From: Nitrospinota bacterium
Lineage (GTDB): Bacteria > Nitrospirota > Thermodesulfovibrionia > Thermodesulfovibrionales > UBA1546
DNA: 6,457 bases
Assembly (NCBI GenBank): GCA_018896985.1
Contig: JAHILQ010000155.1
Location: 1-6,457 of the forward strand
Direction: 5' to 3'
The notes beneath the pieces were generated by a model. The model had not been told where the DNA came from and ran no database searches. It was given only the letters and a program-made list of their open reading frames with translations. Of the stretch, positions 1 to 4,131 are shown piece after piece. The first letter of the stretch is position 1, and every line of letters starts with the position of its first letter. A program made the translations under genes and the position numbers.

Positions 1-34
1 CAGAGGCGAAAAAGAAATGGAGATTGTGCTATGA
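1..34 (+). CDS. C-terminal tail of an upstream gene (partial, product unknown)
   Basis: Reading from base 2 gives an open frame of ten codons ending RGEKEMEIVL, with stop TGA at 32-34. The stop overlaps the ATG of the next gene as ATGA, an arrangement typical of translationally coupled operon genes. The 5' part lies outside the window, so the product cannot be identified. The reading rests only on the overlap geometry. The alternative is that these 30 bases are a non-coding leader. The GGAG at 19-22 inside this tail would serve as the ribosome binding site of the following gene. Confidence 0.45.
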   Translation, partial: RGEKEMEIVL

Positions 35-798
35 AAGTAGAAGTTCTCGGATGTTCAGGAGCAGAATTTCCGGGGTTTAATCTTCCGGGTTTCTTGATTG
101 ACGGGAAAATATTGCTTGATGCCGGAACAATCGGAGCTTACCTCTCTGAGGATGCCCAGTGGAAGATACGGCGTATTGTAGTTTCACACGCTCATCTTGA
201 CCATATAAGAGGAATCCCTTTCCTTGCAGATAACATAATTATAAAAAACAAGAGGCACAACGTTACAGTGATAGGGATTGCGCCGGTTTTGAAGTCGCTG
301 AAAAACAATCTCTTAAATAATAAGATATGGCCTGATTTCACAATGATACCAAATGCTGAAAAGGCTGTGATCAGGTTTTTAGAGGTGAAGCATGGCAGGC
401 AGATCGAAATTAACGGCTATAAAATTACTGCATACAGAGTCAACCATTCGGTTTCTGCAACCGGGTATATAATTGAGGACAGAAGAGGTAAAAGACTCCT
501 TTATACAGGCGATACAGGGCCCACACATGCTATCTGGAAGGAAGCAGGCAGGATAAAGATACACCGCGCCATAATAGAAGTTTCTTTTCCAAACAAAATG
601 GAGGCTATGGCCATTGCGACAGGGCATCTCACCCCGAAGCTGCTCAAAAAAGAGCTGGACAAAATAAACATACTTCCTGACAAAATACTGATAACGCATC
701 CCAAGCCGCAGCATCTCAAAACCATAAGGTCTGAGATTGAAAAACTCGGGATTCCCAATATCAGACTGCTTAAAGACGGCGAGGTTATAAATATCTGA
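31..798 (+). CDS. MBL-fold metallohydrolase, class II 3',5'-cyclic-nucleotide phosphodiesterase-like
   Basis: This 255-residue cytoplasmic protein has no signal peptide or membrane segment and carries the metallo-beta-lactamase metal motif H53-A-H55-L-D57-H58. Further likely metal ligands are H139 (in VNHSVSATGY), D161 (in YTGDTG) and a late His at H199 or H223. Beyond the generic fold, the EVSFPN segment (183-188), GHLTPKLL (198-205) and ITHPKP (221-226) resemble the class II cyclic-nucleotide phosphodiesterases (yeast PDE1 and bacterial CpdP type), which hydrolyse cAMP or cGMP using two metal ions. The family's SHxHLDHxxG signature is matched at 52-61. RNase Z and other MBL hydrolases share the first motif but not this GHLTP and THxKP pair. 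The chosen ATG has GGAG 8 bases upstream (19-22). The stop overlaps the accD start by one base, so the two genes probably form one operon. Family assignment is firm; the true substrate is inferred. Confidence 0.85.
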   Translation: MKVEVLGCSGAEFPGFNLPGFLIDGKILLDAGTIGAYLSEDAQWKIRRIVVSHAHLDHIRGIPFLADNIIIKNKRHNVTVIGIAPVLKSLKNNLLNNKIWPDFTMIPNAEKAVIRFLEVKHGRQIEINGYKITAYRVNHSVSATGYIIEDRRGKRLLYTGDTGPTHAIWKEAGRIKIHRAIIEVSFPNKMEAMAIATGHLTPKLLKKELDKINILPDKILITHPKPQHLKTIRSEIEKLGIPNIRLLKDGEVINI

Positions 799-1628
799 TG
801 TGGTTTAAAAAGTTAAAAGAACCAAAACTGCAGAAAAAGGTAAAGATCCCTGAAGGCCTCTGGGTAAAGTGCGATAACTGCAAAGAGATTGTTTACAAAA
901 AAGAGATAGACAAGAATCTTAAAGTCTGTCCGAAGTGTGATTACCATTTCAGGATAAGCGCTAAAGAAAGAATTGAGCTTCTTGCGGATGCAGGAAGTTT
1001 CGTAGAGTTTGACGCAGATATGTGTTCAGGAGATCCGCTGAACTTTAAAGACTCTCTTTCTTATCCTGAAAGGATACAGGCAAACCGGACCAAGAGCGGT
1101 CTCTCTGAAGCTGTTATCTCAGGTGAGGCAGTGATAAACAGTTTCCCTGTCATCCTTACTGTGATGGATTTTTCGTTCATGGGCGGAAGCATGGGTTCTG
1201 TTGTCGGAGAAAAGATTTCAAGGGCTGCAGAAACAGCTCTTGAAAAAAGAGTCACGTTAATAAGCATTGCATCGTCAGGCGGTGCAAGGATGCAGGAAGG
1301 AATATTCTCCCTTATGCAGATGGCAAAGGTTTCTGCAGCAATAGGAAGGCTCAAGGATAACGGTATCCCGTATATTTCTGTCCTTGCTGACCCGACATTC
1401 GGCGGCGTTGCTGCAAGTTTTGCCACAATCGGAGACGTAATAATCGCTGAACCGAGAAGCCTAATAGGGTTTGCAGGCCCACGCGTCATAGAGCAGACAA
1501 TGAAACAACAGCTCCCTGATAATTTTCAGAGAGCAGAGTTCCTTCTTGAGCACGGGTTAATAGATATGGTTGTCAGCAGAGAAGACATGAAAAAGACTCT
1601 CGCAAAGCTCATAGAATTCCTTTCGTAA
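798..1628 (+). CDS. accD: Acetyl-CoA carboxylase carboxyltransferase subunit beta
   Basis: AccD pairs with AccA to form the carboxyltransferase that moves the carboxyl group from carboxy-biotin on AccB to acetyl-CoA. The product, malonyl-CoA, is the first committed intermediate of fatty acid synthesis. The N-terminal four-cysteine zinc ribbon is complete: C25-x2-C28 and C44-x2-C47. The crotonase-like core follows, with GEAVI at 109-113, FMGGSMGSVVGEK at 127-139, the SSGGARMQEG oxyanion-hole segment at 159-168, DPTFGGVAASFA at 198-209 and GFAGPRVIEQT at 224-234. Its 276 residues are close to the usual family length (about 280-300), and no key motif is missing. The ATG lies in a TGATG overlap with the phosphodiesterase-like gene. 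The best Shine-Dalgarno candidate, GAGG at 781-784, is rather distant, so translational coupling probably drives initiation. In many bacteria accD is followed by folC; here a promoter and a secretion locus follow instead. Confidence 0.97.
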   Translation: MWFKKLKEPKLQKKVKIPEGLWVKCDNCKEIVYKKEIDKNLKVCPKCDYHFRISAKERIELLADAGSFVEFDADMCSGDPLNFKDSLSYPERIQANRTKSGLSEAVISGEAVINSFPVILTVMDFSFMGGSMGSVVGEKISRAAETALEKRVTLISIASSGGARMQEGIFSLMQMAKVSAAIGRLKDNGIPYISVLADPTFGGVAASFATIGDVIIAEPRSLIGFAGPRVIEQTMKQQLPDNFQRAEFLLEHGLIDMVVSREDMKKTLAKLIEFLS

Positions 1629-1660
1629 GAAATTTCTGCCTCTCAACAGTTCCGGTTCAG

Positions 1661-1690
1661 ATTAATTTATTTTTTTAATTTCTCAATTTT
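1661..1690 (+). promoter_or_regulatory. AT-rich tract upstream of the tpsB promoter (UP-element-like)
   Basis: Thirty bases directly before the -35 hexamer are A or T except for two C residues (1682, 1684), with a run of seven T residues at 1670-1676. Such tracts can bind the RNA polymerase alpha C-terminal domains and strengthen a promoter. The position fits that role, but it may simply reflect AT-rich intergenic composition or the T-rich 3' end of the accD transcript. Confidence 0.35.
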
Positions 1691-1692
1691 GG

Positions 1693-1722
1693 TTGACTTT
1701 TGTATTTTACAAATGCTAAAAT
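1693..1722 (+). promoter_or_regulatory. Sigma-70-type promoter with extended -10, driving the secretion locus
   Basis: The -35 hexamer TTGACT is at 1693-1698 and the -10 hexamer TAAAAT at 1717-1722, with an 18-base spacer. A TG at 1714-1715, one base before the -10, makes it an extended -10. The expected transcription start is near 1729, giving an untranslated leader of about 50 bases before the tpsB ATG at 1779. It is the only convincing promoter in the window and separates the accD operon from the secretion genes. I see no obvious operator palindrome in the leader. Confidence 0.7.
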
Positions 1723-1763
1723 CTTCTTTCTGTTCAGGTTAAAGTTTTCCGCTGTTAATCATT

Positions 1764-1770
1764 AGGGGGA
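1764..1770 (+). promoter_or_regulatory. Ribosome binding site of tpsB
   Basis: AGGGGGA lies 8 bases before the ATG at 1779. It is strongly purine-rich and well spaced, and it fixes the start codon that also gives a complete signal peptide. Confidence 0.75.
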
Positions 1771-1778
1771 TAGCTTAT

Positions 1779-3491
1779 ATGAAACGGTTTAGGGGCTTGA
1801 TTGTTGTATTGTTTTTCTCAATATTTTTCTCAATCTGCAGCGCCTTTTGTTTCTCTGTCCACGCTCAGGAAAAGAGCGGCGAGGTATTGCAGCAACTTGA
1901 AAAAAAAGAACTCATCCCGCCTGAAAAACCTTCTGAACCGCCTGTCATAGAAAAAGAGAAAAGGCCTGAAGTTAAGGTTAAAGGCGGAGAAAAAATATTC
2001 GTCAAACAATTCACAGTGCAGGGCGCAACGCTTCTCAGCGAAGAAACCATCAAATCAATAACTGCACCCTATGAAAACAAAGAACTTACCCTTTCTGAAA
2101 TCAGCAATATAGCAAAGGCAATCACAAATGAATACCGTAAGAAGGGATACATAATAGCCTATGCATTCATCCCTGCACAGGATATAGGAAAGGAAATAGT
2201 AAGAATCAGAATAATAGAAGGCAAGATAGGAGATATTAAAGTCTCAGGCAACAAACACTACAGCAGCGAATTCATACAAAAACACATTGAAAGGGCAAGA
2301 AAAGACCCATCACTCAAAGAAGATACACTTGAAAGGGCGCTTCTCATCCTCAACGAATACCCGTCCCTTAATGTAAAGACGTCCTTAAAGGCAGGCAAAG
2401 AGCCCGGCACAGCGGACATCCTTGCACAAGCAAAAGATAAACGATACATATCCTTAAGTTTAAGTTATGACGACTTCGGCTTAGACACCATCAGCAAACA
2501 CAGGGCATCAATATGGTTTGATACAGGCAGCCTTGTCACAGATGGAGACCTCCTCATGTTAAGGGGCGTAACAGGGCTTGACGAGATAGACCTGAACAAA
2601 CTCTCTTACGGCAGAATCGAATATATCTTCCCTGTTGACCGCAACGGCACAAAGTTGGGATTTTACGGCGCAAACAGCATATATGAGGCAGGAGAAAATC
2701 TTGCCCCCCTCCAGATTGAAGGCAAGGCGCACGTAGCAGGCATATATCTTACTCATCCACTGATAAAACAAAAGGATAAAACCCTTACCATCAAGGCAGG
2801 CTTTGACTACAAAGACGTCTATGACTACATGCTGGACAGTTTAAACAGCAAAGACGACATAAGGGCAGTAAACATTGGGATAAATTATGACTTCATAGAC
2901 AAACTCTGGGGAAGAAACATCATAAACCTTACATATTATCAGGGCATACCTGACATACTGGGAGGGGCAGGCAGAAATGAGGAAGGCACAAGCAGGCTCG
3001 GGGCGGACGGCGGATTCAGCAAATACACCCTTGACCTTATCCGTCTGCAAAGGATTAGTGATTACAATCATCTCATACTCAGGGCATCAGGACAGGCTTC
3101 AGGGGATGAACTCTTTTCAGCAGAGCAGTTCAGCATCGGAGGCATGGGGACGGTAAGGGGTTTCAAACCTTCTCTTTACAGCGGAGACAGCGGCTATGTG
3201 TTAAGCGCGGAACTTCATATGTCGCCATTATTTCCTGAAAAAAAGATATTTAACCGCAAGGTAGGAGAGACAATAAAGTTAGTCCTCTTTGCTGACCACG
3301 GAGGGGTTTACAGAAACAATGTCCAGCCCGGAGAAAACAAAGACGACTACCTGACATCCATAGGCGCTGGCATAAGGCTTTATGAAGGCAAGAGGTTTTC
3401 AATGAGGTTTGACTGGGCAGTGCCTAAGACAGACGGCAAATTCAACTCGGGGAAATCCGAAACCTATGTGCAGGCAACGGTAAGCTTTTGA
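1779..3491 (+). CDS. TpsB outer-membrane transporter of a two-partner secretion system (ShlB/FhaC/HecB family)
   Basis: This 570-residue Omp85-superfamily protein would export the partner exoprotein through the outer membrane without ATP. A Sec signal peptide covers about residues 1-29, with probable cleavage after VHA before Q30. A charged, proline-rich linker (about 30-72) follows, where FhaC proteins carry their plug helix and linker. POTRA 1 spans about 74-148 (from FVKQFTVQGATLL to RIRIIEGKI) and POTRA 2 about 150-225 (from IKVSGNKHYSS). The remaining 345 residues fit a 16-strand barrel. GGMGTVRGF contains the VRGF motif at 459-462, the conserved loop-L6 signature of TpsB proteins. The chain ends in F570 after alternating residues, as expected for a beta-barrel assembly signal. 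Length matches FhaC (about 550-580). It has its own promoter and precedes a chaperone gene and the cognate tpsA. BamA is excluded because there are two, not five, POTRA domains. Confidence 0.95.
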   Translation: MKRFRGLIVVLFFSIFFSICSAFCFSVHAQEKSGEVLQQLEKKELIPPEKPSEPPVIEKEKRPEVKVKGGEKIFVKQFTVQGATLLSEETIKSITAPYENKELTLSEISNIAKAITNEYRKKGYIIAYAFIPAQDIGKEIVRIRIIEGKIGDIKVSGNKHYSSEFIQKHIERARKDPSLKEDTLERALLILNEYPSLNVKTSLKAGKEPGTADILAQAKDKRYISLSLSYDDFGLDTISKHRASIWFDTGSLVTDGDLLMLRGVTGLDEIDLNKLSYGRIEYIFPVDRNGTKLGFYGANSIYEAGENLAPLQIEGKAHVAGIYLTHPLIKQKDKTLTIKAGFDYKDVYDYMLDSLNSKDDIRAVNIGINYDFIDKLWGRNIINLTYYQGIPDILGGAGRNEEGTSRLGADGGFSKYTLDLIRLQRISDYNHLILRASGQASGDELFSAEQFSIGGMGTVRGFKPSLYSGDSGYVLSAELHMSPLFPEKKIFNRKVGETIKLVLFADHGGVYRNNVQPGENKDDYLTSIGAGIRLYEGKRFSMRFDWAVPKTDGKFNSGKSETYVQATVSF

Positions 3492-3516
3492 GCGTTGACA
3501 ATACGAAAAATGGAAA

Positions 3517-3521
3517 AGGAG
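3517..3521 (+). promoter_or_regulatory. Probable ribosome binding site of the OmpH/Skp gene
   Basis: AGGAG lies 14 bases before the ATG at 3536, longer than the usual 5-10. No better site or alternative start exists that keeps the signal peptide, so this is the likely but possibly weak initiation signal. Confidence 0.45.
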
Positions 3522-3535
3522 ATTAAGATTACAAA

Positions 3536-4075
3536 ATGAAAACAGTGATGACATTGCTTCTAATTTTACTGGCAGGGATTTATTCACCTGCCGCTGCACA
3601 CGCTACGGATAAAATAGCCTACATAAACCTGCAGGCAATTATAGCGGAATCCGATATGGGGAAACAGGCAAAAGAAGAGTTCAATAAGACAAGAGTGGGA
3701 ATGGATGGTGAAATAAAAGAAAAGATAAAAGAGCTGGAAGCGCTGAATGCGGAACTGCAAAAAGAGAGAAAGAAAGACCCGGTGAACGAAAAGGCAATCG
3801 CCTCCGTCATAGAGAGGCTTCAGCATAAAAACAAGGAGTACGAGCGTTTTGCAGCCGATATGAAGGAAGAGCTTGCAAAGAAGGACAGAGAACTCGTCCG
3901 GCAGATACTTGAAAAAGTGGCGCCGATACTGTCGGAACTCGCGGCAAGCAGGGGATATGCAGTAATCTTTAAAAGCGCTGTGGATTTGGCCTATGTTGCC
4001 CCTGATGCGGACATAACAAAAGAAGTGATAGAGAGGCTCAACAAGACAAAGACCCAAAAAGGAAAAAAGAAATAA
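3536..4075 (+). CDS. OmpH/Skp-family periplasmic chaperone
   Basis: This 179-residue protein belongs to the Skp/OmpH family, trimeric periplasmic holdases whose helical arms cage unfolded outer-membrane and secreted proteins. A signal peptide spans about 1-23 (MKTV, then a Leu-rich core, then AHA before T24). The family hallmark follows at once: KIAYINLQAIIAES at 26-39, with the conserved small-residue and Gly-Lys segment MGKQAKEEF after it. Residues of about 45-125 are strongly charged, rich in Lys, Glu and Ala, and predicted to form long coiled-coil helices. The C-terminal return strand contains VAPILSELAASRGYAVIFK and DLAYVAPDADIT, as in OmpH proteins. The chain ends in a very basic tail, KTKTQKGKKK. 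Length is typical for the family (about 160-180). It sits 44 bases after tpsB and 56 bases before tpsA without a convincing promoter, so it is probably in their operon. A role as a dedicated TpsA holdase is inferred from position. Confidence 0.92.
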   Translation: MKTVMTLLLILLAGIYSPAAAHATDKIAYINLQAIIAESDMGKQAKEEFNKTRVGMDGEIKEKIKELEALNAELQKERKKDPVNEKAIASVIERLQHKNKEYERFAADMKEELAKKDRELVRQILEKVAPILSELAASRGYAVIFKSAVDLAYVAPDADITKEVIERLNKTKTQKGKKK

Positions 4076-4118
4076 GCAGATGAAATTACCAATGAGTATA
4101 GACATATTTAAGTCAAAC

Positions 4119-4124
4119 AGGAGG
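4119..4124 (+). promoter_or_regulatory. Ribosome binding site of tpsA
   Basis: A perfect AGGAGG is placed 7 bases before the ATG at 4132, the strongest translation-initiation signal in the window. It selects this start over any other and predicts high expression of the exoprotein. Confidence 0.85.
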
Positions 4125-4131
4125 ATTTTAT

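Noticed and set aside
1061..1489. 142-codon open frame on the minus strand inside accD
   Set aside because: It is antisense to the conserved AccD core and has no family signature, so it is a shadow of the real gene.
1628..1685. Possible terminator after accD (AGAAATTTCT palindrome and T-rich tract)
   Set aside because: The palindrome is a 10-base AT-rich sequence with no loop and is about 30 bases from the T run. No stable GC-rich stem precedes the T tract.
3495..3529. Possible promoter before the chaperone gene: TTGACA at 3495-3500 and TAAGAT at 3524-3529
   Set aside because: The spacer is 23 bases, too long for sigma-70, and the start of transcription would fall almost on the ATG at 3536.
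3510..3539. Nine-codon mini-ORF ending in an ATGA overlap with the chaperone start
   Set aside because: It has no Shine-Dalgarno site of its own and is short enough to arise by chance, although it could in principle aid coupling.
3584..4105. 173-codon open frame on the minus strand over the chaperone gene
   Set aside because: Its Phe/Leu/Cys-rich composition is the mirror of Lys/Glu-rich coiled-coil codons, and the + strand gene is a clear OmpH/Skp protein.
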